NCBI GenBank assembly: GCA_004794655.1
Contig: SMMW01000025.1
Span: 3,206,501 to 3,270,500, forward strand
Length of the DNA stretch: 64,000 nucleotides
Source: Marisa cornuarietis
Taxonomy: Eukaryota; Mollusca; Gastropoda; Architaenioglossa; Ampullariidae
Reading direction: 5' to 3'
The position numbers and the translations under genes are program-made. Positions 11,471-23,800 of the stretch are shown here, piece after piece (the first letter of the stretch is position 1; each line of letters begins with the position of its first letter). The notes below the pieces were generated by a model. That model saw only the letters and a program-made list of their open reading frames with translations. It was not told the origin of the DNA and searched no databases.

Positions 11471-14400
11471 TCAACTGGTAGCTTCTGCAGCATTCTGTAG
11501 ATTGTCCAGTCGGAAGACCCAGGCCCACTGGCAAGGCATCTGCCCAATATTAAGCACTGGAAGCTGTATTTCTAAGCCTTGTCCCTCTCTTGAGCTCCAT
11601 GCGATTTCCCCCACATATCCAAGCAGCCTGACAGTGGTATCAGATGCTGGCTGTGGGGCTCCCAATAGTACTATGTCCTTGTCTGGCCACTCAAGCAATA
11701 TAGCATAGACACTGGTCACTCCACTGTTTTGCTTTTTAGAGGTGTACCTAGACAAAAGTAAAACAAAACATTTCTTCATAATTCTAATCAATGTGTTTTT
11801 TTAATTCATTGATTAGTCATGCCAGTAACCAACAAATTCATGTCATCAGGCATGAAGCTAGGTTTTCATGAAAAGAAAGCCTTAGGAATCATGAAAAGTA
11901 AAAACAAAGTCTTCAAAACATGAAGCTTTTTGCATCTCTCCCTGTTTGATGTAGACCTGTGGGCTGAGGAAGAAGAAAAAGTGTTCAAAATGTTTGTGTG
12001 TGTGGCATACACATTAAAAAGGACTGGAAGCAAGTAACTGATCTGGGGTTAACATGCTCAATCAAATGCCCCATACATTTTTTTTCTTTGGCAAGTCGCC
12101 ATTTACCTTAATTTATGCCTTTACAATGATATTTTGTGGAATTTCTGCTAGATGCATGATTAAATTCGCCCTGAAAATGTTTTCATAAATATTAGTCACT
12201 TAAAAGACAAAATATTTGTTGACAGGTAAAGGTTAACACTGCAAGTATTAAGATACATCTGTGGATCTCTGGATGTTTTGAGTTATCCTTTTAAAAACAT
12301 TATGTTGTTTCAAAAATATGTACCAGGCTTCCACCACACATTTTGCAACTAAGGCATCAGCTTTTTACTCACCATACACTTTCTGCTGTGGTATCATTCT
12401 GATAAAGCCATGGAATTGTTTCATAGATGGCATCACCATTCACAGTGAGCCACTGACCAACCTGCAGGAGTCTCTCTTCAAATATTGGAACAATAGTTCC
12501 ATATGCTGTAGGTCCGACATTAAGCAGCAAGTTTCCTCCACAACTATGGGTGCCACAAAGAACATGCAGTTTTAGGACTTCATTAATAACACACTAATAT
12601 TCCTGAAGACATTTTGACTATAATAGTCTAATAATGCTGAAAATCGCCATCTTGGGGTGTACTGTCTGAAAATTTACCTGGAGTCTGCTAAAAGTTCAAT
12701 GTCTATAACATGTTGGAGATAATATCCCATTCTGCTCTACAGATAGTCTGTTTTTGATTTGCAAGCTGTCCCACCACACCCCCACTAATCAGAAAAAATA
12801 GTACTTTCATCACAAGCTTAGTCAACATGAAAAATAGCTGCTAGCAAATCACTGGAAAATAAAATTCTGAGTATAATTACTAATAATTCTGTCAACACAT
12901 TGTAGTGCTGCATGTACTGAATATGCATAGTCTTTCAAAGCCCTATTCACTAAAAAAAAAAAAGATAAAATCACTCAGACCTGAATGCAAAATAACAGTA
13001 AAACATTTTATACACACCTTATGATGATTGCATTGCAATTTCCTGTGATTTTACTCAATTACACTGTTTTTATGTCACTGGTATGATATTGCTTTTATAA
13101 GAAAAGTACACGCACCTTACTGTCTGCACTAGAGTGGTGATTAGCTCTTCAATGGAATGCACATCAGCCAGATGTAGATCATATCTAAACTCCCATGCTA
13201 AGCGGTCAACTGTTGTTGCATCTTCCCATTTCCGCTTCTGCAAAGTTTCTGACAGTAAAGATCCATGTGGGTTATTTACTGAATGTACCCCAGTGCTCAT
13301 AAGATTATTTTAATTATTTCATATATTTAAATTGTATTTTTTACTATTTTGATAAAGGTACGTTTTTCCTTTTGTGGATAGTGCCTGCATTCCAAGAACA
13401 AACAGGAACACAGATTTTTTCATCACACCTATCAAATCTTCTTTCAGTGGTAATCAGGATATCCACATCATGTATTTGATGCATTAGAATTTAAAATCTG
13501 AAATGCCGCTCACTTGGGTTATAGTGATCAGAGCAGGTAAAAAAGCCACCATGCCTGCAAATAGTGTCACTTCCCCAACGGTCGTTAGTAACAACTGTAT
13601 CCCTCACAGGACTGGGTTGAAAACAAATATAACACAAGAATTTGTTATTCAGGTACAAAACCAGCTAATCTCATACACATTTGCAAGGCAGCGTCTCAAA
13701 CATGCTGCCTTCTTTCTAAAATAAATAACTCATAACAGGCCAGTAATACAATAACTTCATGATCATAAGTCACAAACAGCACTATTTTGGCAGGTAATCT
13801 GTTGTGGTTCTCATCTGAACTTCATTAACCTTTATTTTGCACCTAAATTACAATCATTGCAGCATAATCTAGGATGTGTACACAGGACAAACAGTTGTGC
13901 AAATATGGTTCTCAAAGGAGAAAATTTTCCCCGCTTTGACATGTAAGTAGGGAAGTCTCTCAATTCACCTGTCATTGTATAGCCAGGCCAGGAAATTGGT
14001 GGAATTCCAATAGCTTGAACTGGCTTCCCAATCACCATCTGACCAGATTACATCTGGCTTGTAGCTGTTCACTAATTCAAACAATTCTGGCATAGTTTTT
14101 CGCTAAAAAGAAATATCACAAATATTATATATAATTTACTAAATTACCAAATTGGCAACTTACTACAAAGCAAATTATCTTAAAATTTCATGTAATAGTA
14201 AATAATATTTCTTTTAACAAATAAAATTATTACACACAACAATATCCCAGTTTTTAATATATCAGTTATGAAAAGCATTCTTTATAATTTGTAGGTACAA
14301 AGAAAAGGTGGTCCTGTAACGTTTGGATACCTGGGAAGTAAGATATTAGAGACTACACTTTTCTCAGATGCCCAGCTTCCTTCCTTCCCTGTCTTACCTT

Positions 14401-17208
14401 CCCCAACCCTCTACTGTCAGGTACCCAATCCAAACAGATGGGTCAACTGGGGGAAGTTTGCTGTGGGTTTCAACTGAACTGAAGGAATATGTAAGAATTT
14501 ATTTATGTAGATACATATTTGTTATAAAGATAATGTGAGCAATTACATGTGACCAGTATCTGCTGCTATTTCTGCTGAGAAACAAAACTTGGTTTAACAA
14601 TAACTGAAATCTAAGCGTACCTAGAAAAACAGAGAAGTCTGTCCCATTATCAGTATCTGACCAAATGAAAAGGATATGTATTTTCATCTGAAATATGTTT
14701 CATAAAGTGGTAACATGCTAATTAAGTTTCATGCAAGAAGGGTGGGATGCTTGATTAATTCCAGAATTCCTTATTGTAGGTATAAGGTTTTTCTTTAATG
14801 AAATCATATGACTTTTTGCTAGTTCAAACACAGCACATTTACTGCAACAAAATCATTGGTGGTGAAGCCATTCGCTTTGTCCCTCAAGTACAGTGGATTA
14901 AAGAACTCAAACAGTGAGTGATATGTTCCAAATCTGAGGTCAGTCCTGGAGCGAATGGCATTTGCTAGTTCCCCTGTCAAAAAGAAAAAAAAATTAAACA
15001 TGCTATGAGGTAGAGGCAGCGTATGCTGTTCTTACATGTTTATGAATATGAATATTTAATATTAAGAATGTTAATTCCTGCATTCAGTCTTCCATATCAT
15101 ACAATTATGCAGAGCTATTTGAATGCATATTGTAGCGGAAGCGCTAGGCAGCTTGTACCGCTGACGGTGCTTTCCCCCTTCTATCCTGCACCCCCTTCCA
15201 CCCTACGCTTGGTCGCGCGAGCGGAGCATCGCGAGGCAGACAGCACAATGGGTGACGTAGCACCCAGCTACTTCGGTATAAATACCAGAGAAAAGTCAGT
15301 CTCTGGACCTGATTGTCGAAAGACGACTGGTCAGTACAAGAGAGGTACCTGTTTGCCGAAAGGCGACTGGACCAGGCTGAAAAGCACTCTTGTCACCCAG
15401 CCCCCTCTTTCCCCCCACCCAAGGGAGTTAGGTGTTTATAGGATTTAGCTAGGTAGGTTAGTTAGAATAGGAATAATAGCAGCTGTAGGTGTAAATTATG
15501 TAAATCAATCTATGTCTTTGAACTTACTTTTTTGTGTAAGTGTCTTAGTCCGTATGCTAGCGTGAGGTATGTGTCCTCGTCGTGTGAACGAGATGAATGA
15601 GTATCAATAGAGAAAAAGAAATCGTGTCGTCCATTGTAATTGTGTCGAGCAGCAGAACACACACGAAAATCAACGAGCTGAGAGATTCACCGCAGAGAAC
15701 ACACTTTTGGTTTAGAGAAAAGCAGGGTCTTTTGTGGACTCCAAGGTCGGCTGAGTGCGGGTGCAGTAGATGGGAAAAAAAAAGAACACAACGCGAGGCA
15801 GTATATGAAATACGCACCCGACTAACGAGAGCCAGAACTTAAGAAAGAAAGTTCTCCTTGGTAACTAACGTCTTCTCCCCTGGGACAAGAAAGAGGAACG
15901 GACTGACTTATGGCGCTAGGGCCGTGTAGGTGTAGCGACCGTCAGCCCGGTTACAATATTTTAAAAAAATGTTTGATTATCTTACCAACAAGATCTCTCT
16001 TTGGCCCGACATCCATAGAGTTCCAGTTCCATGAGTATTTTGATGGCCAGTTACAAAAACCTTCGTGGTGCTTTGTAGTCAGCACCACATACCTTAAAAA
16101 ACAGAAGGGAAAAAAAGCTAATTAAATGTGGCATAACAAATTATGCATTTAATATAAATAGGTTTGATCATATATCAATATTCATAAGAATTGATTTGAC
16201 ACTGAAAATTGTTTATTATAAAATAATTCATAAAACAATATTTTAACAAGTAGAATAGGTCTATATCCATGCATATACATATATACATACAGTATGCATT
16301 TATACATATAATTAAACTCGGCTGTTAGGGTGCCTATAAATATTTCATTGCCTGATATTCACTGTAGTCTGTAGTGGCATAATAAGTAAAGAAGATGTTC
16401 AGCTTTGGGAGAGGGGAATAAAGTCCATGCTGACAGTGAACAATGTTGCCATCTTAGCATCTTTTTGAGGGGGCGTCTGCCCCTCAGCTGCTTCCTATGC
16501 CATTGTTGTGAGTTTGACCACAGGAAGTTTAAGTGTGGACCAGTTTCATCTTCAGTTCAGGTGCCTATTATTTCACTTTCAAGCTGCATACAGGAATCTA
16601 AATATCTATATGAAGACATCACACATTCCATTATTTATCAATACTCTTGAACCAGTTTCATAAGCAATTGCATCTGGAAAAACTCTGTGTGTGTGTGTGT
16701 GTGCAGGCGCGCGAGTGTGTGTTGTGTTTTAAGAGAGACAAATGGCAAACCTTTATATATTTTCGAGGGTAACACAGAGGGAGAGAGAGAAATTAAATAG
16801 ATCTAGAAAAAGAGAAAAAGACGAGAATGGGAGGGAAAGCGTAAATTACTTGGCTCCCGATGCTTGGAATATGTCTGCCCATCTATTTGCATCAAAAAAC
16901 TCCGTTGTAAACTGAGGTGCAAAGTCAGCATAGGTGAAGCCTGGCGGATAGTTCTGTTCCATGAATGTCACAATACTGGGCATCGGTTTGGGCCCTTTCC
17001 ACCAGTACCAAAACCACGCGCCGACGTAGCCGGGAACCGAAAAGACGCCCCAGTGAAGGAATATTCCAAACTTTGATTTGTCGTACCATTGTGGCAACGG
17101 TCTTGCATCTAGTGATTCCCATGTGGGATCATAGCGTGCCTCTCCTTGTCCGCACAGAACAATCAGCAAAATGCAAGAAGCACTGATCAGTGGCAGAAGA
17201 GCACTCAT
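11471..17208 (-). CDS. FUCA: alpha-L-fucosidase (GH29), eight exons, intact copy
   Basis: Lysosomal or secreted glycoside hydrolase that removes alpha-L-fucose from glycans. Coding exons on the minus strand, from the start: 17208-16850, 16092-15986, 14973-14843, 14102-13969, 13611-13514, 13248-13116, 12543-12373, 11747-11471. All introns are GT-AG and phases agree, giving 469 residues, the normal family length. Residues 1-24 form a signal peptide ([20 protein letters not shown]). Family motifs follow: [35 protein letters not shown] (built across the exon 1/2 junction), [10 protein letters not shown] with the Asp that is the nucleophile in GH29, [20 protein letters not shown] and LLLNVGPT. The C-terminal beta domain is exon 8. 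The gene is one half of a palindrome; its partner at 17962-24535 is broken. The exact paralogue (FUCA1 or FUCA2 type) is not decided. Confidence 0.96.
15131..15955. mobile_element. TGTA...TACA element, solo-LTR-like, in fucosidase intron 2 (left arm)
   Basis: An 825-bp unit beginning TGTAGCGG and ending GGTTACA, flanked by ATAT on both sides (15127-15130 and 15956-15959). It has a TATA-like GGTATAAATA at about 15276 and no coding capacity, which fits a solo LTR. The two ends also share imperfect inverted similarity (TGTARC and a shared GCTGACGGT block), so a non-autonomous DNA transposon is an alternative. The mirrored right-arm copy occupies the same intron position, so this insertion predates the duplication. 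Confidence 0.7.
16684..16722. repeat. (GT)n microsatellite in fucosidase intron 1, left arm
   Basis: Short GT run followed by GCGCGCGAGTGTGTG. It is mirrored by a longer AC run at about 18056-18098 in the right arm; the length difference is one of the small arm-to-arm changes. Confidence 0.85.
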
Positions 17209-17256
17209 TTTCGTGTTGTAATCCCTAACACTTTTTTTTTTTTTTTATCGAGTCAG

Positions 17257-17264
17257 TATATATA
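17257..17264 (-). promoter_or_regulatory. TATA box of left fucosidase gene
   Basis: TATATATA lies about 50 bases upstream of the minus-strand ATG at 17208. A poly-A/T tract separates the two. The same element appears mirrored at 17878-17885. Position and sequence suit a core promoter; the start site is not observed. Confidence 0.55.
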
Positions 17265-17329
17265 GATTGTGAAGGTCAAGGTGTTGTCGAAATTGATAGT
17301 CGAGCAGACAGTCTTACTGGCCTGGGAGC

Positions 17330-17812
17330 CTGGTCAGAAATAGGAACAATTTATGCAGCCCGCCTGATCGTACCAGCTGAAATTTGAAAGCAGACTGGTG
17401 GAAAAAAGTCACACGATTGTTCTTTTTTCGCACGCCCAGTTAGATCACCGTTGAAATTTGCAGGAGATTACGACCAGACATTAGAATGATCAACGTGTAT
17501 TCCTACAAAATTAAAAGACATGTATGGTTCACGTGAAGATATATAACTATAGTGATACCTGCGTCCTAATGCGATGGAATGTACTTGAGAAGCAAGTGTT
17601 TTAACCACTACACGACCGGGTGCCCCATCGGCTGGGAGGAATTGATTTTCGCTGTGGGGCGCAAAGGATGGTGACCATTTGCCCTATCCCTCTAGAGCCG
17701 AATAAAAATACCCTTTGAAAAATGACGTTAATCGTTGTCTGATAGGTGCAACACCAAAGAGAGTCTGGCGTTAATTGCATGAAAACTCATAAAAAAACAA
17801 GTACATTCCATC
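17330..17812. other. spacer between palindrome arms, with tRNA-like SINE remnant
   Basis: Sequence of 483 bp that is not shared between arms, except that 17571-17587 is the exact reverse complement of 17798-17814. On the minus strand 17640-17560 reads GGGGCACCCGGTCGTGTAGT then GGTTAAAACACTTGCTTC, which looks like the head of a tRNA-derived SINE, although box A fits poorly. The spacer holds no ORF of note. Confidence 0.6.
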
Positions 17813-17877
17813 GCTCCCAGGCCAGTAAGAGTGTCTGCTCGACTATTAAATTCGACAACACCTTGACCTACACAATC

Positions 17878-17885
17878 TATATATA
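17878..17885 (+). promoter_or_regulatory. TATA box, right fucosidase copy
   Basis: TATATATA mirrored from 17257-17264. The distance to the ATG at 17962 is about 30 bases longer than in the left copy because of a short arm-specific insertion. Whether it still drives transcription of the broken copy is unknown. Confidence 0.45.
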
Positions 17886-18827
17886 CTGACTCTATTAAAA
17901 AAAAAAAAGTGTTAGGGCGTACACGCATCAGGTGAACAGAGCAGTGAATTACAACACGAAAATGAGTGCTCTTCTGCCACTGATCAGTGCTTCTTGCATC
18001 TGTGTTACCCTCGTAAACATATAAAGGTTTACCATTTGTCTCTCTTAAAACACAACACACACTCGCGCGCCTGCACACACACACACACACACACACAGAG
18101 TTTTTCCAGATGCAATTGGTTATAAAACTGGTTCAAGAGTATTGATAAATAATGGAATGTGTGATGTCTTCATATAGATATTTAGATTCCTGTATGCAGC
18201 TTGAAAGTGAAATAATAAGCAACTGAGCTAAAGATAAAACTGGTCTACACATAAACTTCCTGTGGTCAAACACAACAATGGCATAGGAAGCAGTGGAGGG
18301 GCAGACGCCCCCTCAAAAAGATGCCTAGATGGCAACATTGTTCACTGTCAGCATGGACTTTATTCCCCTCTCCCAAAGCTTAACATCTTCTTTACTTATT
18401 ATGCCACTACAGACTACAGTGAATATCAGGCAATGAAATATTTATAAGCACCCTAACAGCCGAGTTTAATTATATGTATAAATGCATACTGTATGTATAT
18501 ATGTATATGCATGGATATAGACCTATATTCTACTTGTTAAAATATTGTTTTATGAATTATTTTATAATAAACAATTTTCAGTGTCAAATCAATTCTGATG
18601 AATATTGATATATGATCAAACCTATTTATATTAAATGCATAATTTGTTATGCCACATTTAATTAGCTTTTTTTCCCTTCTGTTTTTTAAGGTATGTGGTG
18701 CTGACTACAAAGCACCACGAAGGTTTTTGTAACTGGCCATCAAAATACTCATGGAACTGGAACTCTATGGATGTCGGGCCAAAGAGAGATCTTGTTGGTA
18801 AGATAATCAAACATTTTTTAAAAATAT

Positions 18828-20875
18828 TGTAACCGGACTGACGGTCGCTACTCCTACACTGCCCTAGCGATATAAATAAGTCCGTTCCTCTTTCTTGTCC
18901 CAGGGGAGAGGACGTTATAGTTACATAGGAGAACTTTCTAAAGTTCTGGCTCTCGTTAGTCGGGTGCGTATCTCATATACTGCCTCGCGTTGTGTTCTTT
19001 TTTTTCCCATCTACTGCACCCGCACTCAGCCGACCTTGGAGTCCACAAAAGACCCTGCTTTTCTCTAAACCAAAAGTGTGTTCTCTGCGGTGTATCTCTC
19101 AGCTCGTTGATCTTCGTGTGTATTCTGCTGCTCGACACAATTACAATGGACGACAAGATTTCTTTCTCTCTATACTGATTCTCATTCATCTCGTTCACAC
19201 GACGAGGACACATACCTCACGCTAGCATACGGACTAAGACACTTACACAAAAAAGTAAGTTCAAAGACATAGATTTATTTACATAATTTACACCTACAGC
19301 TGCTATTATTCCTATTCTAATTAACCTACTTAGCTAAATCCTAACTCCCTTGGGTGGGGGGAAAGAGGGGGCTGGGTGACAAGAGTGCTTTTCAGCCTGG
19401 TCCAGTCGCCTTTCGGCAAACAGGTACATCTCTTGTACTGACCAGACGTCTTTCGACAATCAGGTCCAGAGACGTTGTTTGTTGTTGTTGGCTTTGAAAG
19501 GGAAAGTGCTTCCACCTCTCGGTGATTTCGCACTGTGGGGGATGGGGTCTTTGGGGAGTGTGGGGAAAGGGTTGCTGTTTTGTGGTGCCTGATGCGTGGT
19601 TTCACTTCTGTGCGTGCCCTCTATTTTTGTGGGTGTTTAGGTTTTCCAAGTCTGCATGGGTGGTGTATTGTATTTGTGCCCTCTTCATCCATTATTGGTC
19701 TGCCAAGTTTGCATGAGTCGTTACAGTGCTGCTGCCCTCTTTCCTCCTGCTGCTGCTGGTGCCGTTTGTTGCCAGTGTTTAGGGGTCCTGCCACGTGTAC
19801 CGTGGTGGTGTATTGTGTTTCTTTGTTTGGTTCCATGTATTGCTCTTCCTCAATTTTTTTTTTTTAATTTTTTTTTCCAGTGTGGATGGCTATGTTGTCC
19901 TGTTTACCCCTATTCTTATTTTATATTAGACTAGAGTTTGGGTGGCTTGTTGCTATAACTACTACTAGTGACAGTATACTGTTCCATAGTTCTTTAGGTG
20001 GGTTGAGGCAGTTTCTGAGGTTTAGTCCCAGCCTATACTTATCTAGGAAATGTTTTAGTTCTTCTCTCTCTGGTTTATTTTCATTGCATTCCAACAGTAC
20101 ATGCGGGGTGCTAAGTCTGTCCCCACAGGCACATGAAGGTGGGTCTTTATACATTTTATAATATTCTCCACTAAGCCTCATTCTGGTTATTTTAGTTTGG
20201 TCCGACCTGATTGATGTTAGGTACATCAAGGTGAGACTAGGCTGGTCGTCTATCAGTCTTCTAGTACCTATACCTTCATTTTTGTATTTTTCTTGCCACC
20301 TTATTTTTATTGCTGGTTTTATAGCTATTTTTCTCTCTGCTGGTGAAATAGAGATGTTTAGGGTGGTGACTTTAGGGTTATTTTCTTGTTTTACTGCCAG
20401 TTTAGCTAGTTTATCTGCCTCTTCATTTCCTTTTATTCCTATGTGGGAAGGAACCCAAAAGAACTTAATGTCTCCCTGTTTCTGGTTGATTTTCTTTATG
20501 ATGGACAGTACCTTGTATACTATATCTATTCTGTTTGAGGATTTGTTTTTTAAAGCCTGAAGTGCTGACAGTGAATCTGAAATTACTACATATTGTTGTT
20601 GCGTTGTGTCCTTCATTCCGAGATGAAGTGTATGGAGAGCTGTCAGTATGGCCGTCAACTCAGCTGTAAAAATTGAAGTGTGTTTTGGGAGTCTGCTGGA
20701 GACTGACTTTTCTCTGGTATTTATACCGAAGTAGCTGGGTGCTACGTCACCCATTGTGCTGTCTGCCTCGCGATGCTCCGCTCGCGCGACCAAGCGTAGG
20801 GTGGAAGGGGGTGCAGGATAGAAGGGGGAAAGCACCGTCAGCGGTACAATTAAGCTGCCTAGCGCTCCCGCTACA
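18828..20875. mobile_element. TGTA...TACA solo-LTR-like element with nested LINE (right arm)
   Basis: Mirror of the element at 15131-15955, with ATAT flanks at 18824-18827 and 20876-20879. It measures 2048 bp instead of 825 because a LINE of 1225 bp is inserted at 19474-20698. The outer portions match the left-arm copy closely. Confidence 0.75.
19474..20698 (-). mobile_element. 5'-truncated LINE with RNase H domain, nested in right-arm element
   Basis: Minus-strand insert flanked by GAGAC (19469-19473 and 20699-20703), with a CAA-repeat tail at its 3' end near 19474-19495. It is absent from the mirrored site in the left arm. The coding part runs from about 20697 down to 19921 in one open frame that is fused in the computed translation to upstream LTR-like sequence. 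It holds the C-terminal half of an RNase H domain (FTAELTAILTAL, VVISDSLSAL, WVPSHIGIKGNEEADKLAKL) and then a CACGDRLSTPHVLLEC motif typical of LINE C-termini. The clade is one of those with RNase H after RT, such as I or Jockey groups. Confidence 0.88.
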
Positions 20876-23800
20876 ATATGCATTCAAATAGCTCTGCATA
20901 ATTGTCTGATATGGAAGGCTGAATGCAGGAATTAACATTCTTAATATTAAATATTCATATTCATAAACCTGTAAGAACAGCATACGCTGCCTCTACCTCA
21001 TATCAGCATGTTTAATTTTTTTTTTCTTTTTGACAGGGGAACTAGCAAATGCCATTCGCTCCAGGACTGACCTCAGATTTGGAACATATCACTCACTGTT
21101 TGAGTTCTTTAATCCACTGTACTTGAGGGACAAAGCGAATGGCTTCACCACCAATGATTTTGTTGCAGTAAATGTGCTTGTGTTTGAACTAGCAAAAAGT
21201 CATATGATTTCATTAAAGAAAAACCTTATACCTACAATAAGGAATTCTGGAATTAATCAAGCATCCCACCCTTCTTGTATGAAACTTAATTAGCATGTTA
21301 CCACTTTATGAAACATATTTCAGATGAAAATACATATCCTTTTCATTTGGTCAGATACTGATAATGGGACAGACTTCTCTGTTTTTCTAGGTACGCTTAG
21401 ATTTCAGTTATTGTTAAACCAAGTTTTGTTTCTCAGCAGAAATAGCAGCAGATACTGGTCACATGTAATTGCTCACATTATCTTTATAACAAATATGTAT
21501 GTACATAAATAAATTCTTACATATTCCTTCAGCTCAGTTGAAACCCACAGCAAACTTCCCCCAGTTGACCCATCTGTTTGGATTGGGTACCTGACAGTAG
21601 AGGGTTGGGGAAGGTAAGACAGGGAAGGAAGGAAGCTGGGCATCTGAGAAAAGTGTAGTCTCTAATATCTTACTTCCCAGGTATCCAAACGTTACAGAAC
21701 CACCTTTTCTTTGTACCTACAAATTAAAAAGAATGCTTTTCATAACTGATATGTTAAAAACTGGGATATTGTTGTGTGTAATAATTTTATTTGTTAAAAG
21801 AAATATTATTTACTATTACATGAAATTTTAAGATAATTTGCTTTGTAGTAAGTTGCCAATTTGGTAATTTAGTAAATTATATATAATATTTGTGATATTT
21901 CTTTTTAGCGAAAAACTATGCCAGAATTGTTTGAATTAGTGAACAGCTACAAGCCAGATGTAATCTGGTCAGATGGTGATTGGGAAGCCAGTTCAAGCTA
22001 TTGGAATTCCACCAATTTCCTGGCCTGGCTGTACAATGACAGGTGAATTGAGAGACTTCCCTACTTACATGTTCCATAAGTGGGGAAAATTTTCTTCTTT
22101 GAGAACCATATTTGCACAACTTTTTGTCCTGTGTACACATCCTAGATTATGCTGCCATGTTTGTAATTTAGGTGCAAAATAAAGGTTAATGAAGTTCAGA
22201 TGAGAACCACAACAGATTACCTGCCAAAATAGTGCTGTTTGTGACTTATGATCATGAAGTTATTGTATTACTGGCCTGTTATGAGTTATTTATTTTAGAA
22301 AGAAGGCAGTATGTTTGAGATGCTTCCTTGCAAATGTGTAAGAAATTAGCTGGTTTTGTACCTGAATAACAAATTCTTGTGTTATATTTGTTTTCAACCC
22401 AGTCCTGTGAGGGAAACAGTTGTTACTAATGACCGTTGGGGAAGTGACACTATTTGCAGGCATGGTGGCTTTTTTACCTGCTCTGATCACTATAACCCAA
22501 GTGAGCGGCATTTCAGATTTTAAATTCTAATGCATCAAATACATGATGTGAATATCCTGATTACCACTGAAAGAAGATTTGATAGGTGTGATGAAAAAAT
22601 CTGTGTTCCTGTTTTTTCTTGGAATGCAGGCACTATCCACAAAAGGAAAAACATACCGTTATCAAAATAGTAAAAACTGCAATTTAAATATATGAAATAA
22701 TTAAAATAATCTTATGAGCACTGGGGCACATTCAGTAAATAACCCACATGGATCTTTACTGTCAGAAACTTTGCAGAAGCGGAAATGGGAAGATGCAACA
22801 ACAGTTAGCATGGGAGTTTAGATATGATCTACATCTGGCTGATGTGCATTCCATTGAAGAGCTAATCACCACTCTAGTGCAGACAGTAAGGTGTGTGTAC
22901 TTTTGTTATAAAAGCAATATCATACCAGTGACATAAAAACAGTGTTATTGAGTAAAATCACAGGAAATTGCAATGCAATCATCACAAGGTGTATACAAAA
23001 TGTTTTAGTGTTATTTTGCATTCAGGTCTGAGTGATTTTATCATTTTTTTTTAGTGAATAGGGCTTTGAAAGACTATGCATATTCAGCACATGCAGCACT
23101 GAAATGTGTTGATAGAATTATTAGTAATAATACTCAGAATTTTATTTTCCAGTGATTTGCTAGCAGCTATTTTTCATGTTGACTAGCGTGTGATGAAAGT
23201 ACTATCTTTTCTGACTAGTTGAGGATGTGGCGGGACAGCTTGCAAATCAAAGACAGACTATCTGTAGAGCAGAATGGGATATTATCTCCAACATGTTATA
23301 GACATTGAACTTTTAGCAGACTCCAGGTAAATTTTCAAACAGTACACCCCAAGATGGCGATTTTCAGCATTATTAGACTATTATAGTCAAAATGTCTTCA
23401 GGAATATTAGTGTTTTATTAATGAAGTCCTAAAACTGCATGTTCTTTGTGGCACCCACAGTTGTGGAGGAAACTTGCTGCTTAATGTCGGACCTACAGCA
23501 TATGGAACTATTGTTCCAATATTTGAAGAGAGACTCCTGCAGGTTGGTCAGTGGCTCACTGTGAATGGTGATGCCATCTATGGAACAATTCCATGGCTTT
23601 ATCAGAATGATACCACAGCAGAAAGTGTATGGTGAGTGAAAAGCTGATGCCTTAGTTGCAAAATGTGTGGTGGAAGCCTGGTACATATTTTTGAAACAAC
23701 ATAATGTTCTTAAAAGGATAACTCAAAACATCCATAGATCCACAGATGTATCTTAATACTTGCAGTGTTAACCTTTACCTGTCAACAAATATTTTGTCTT

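Larger units (their letters stand above)
10281..17329. repeat. left arm of giant inverted duplication
   Basis: This arm is the reverse complement of 17813-25710. The outer edges are sharp: TCCCGGTGAA at 10281 pairs with TTCACCGGGA ending at 25710, and sequence outside shows no match. The inner edge is at 17329, paired with 17813. Exons, introns, a solo-LTR-like element, a MITE-like element and microsatellites are all mirrored. Scattered substitutions and small indels separate the arms, so they are not one sequence read twice. By eye identity is very high but I have not computed it. Confidence 0.95.

Noticed and set aside
15131..15955. Full LTR retrotransposon
   Set aside because: No second LTR, no primer site and no coding region; only a solo-LTR-like or non-autonomous unit can be supported.
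17560..17640. Functional tRNA gene on the minus strand
   Set aside because: No complete cloverleaf, and boxes A and B do not fit well; a SINE remnant is more likely.
19535..19934. Several overlapping plus-strand frames rich in Cys, Phe and Leu
   Set aside because: They are reverse-strand shadows of the 3' part of the nested LINE and have no family motifs.
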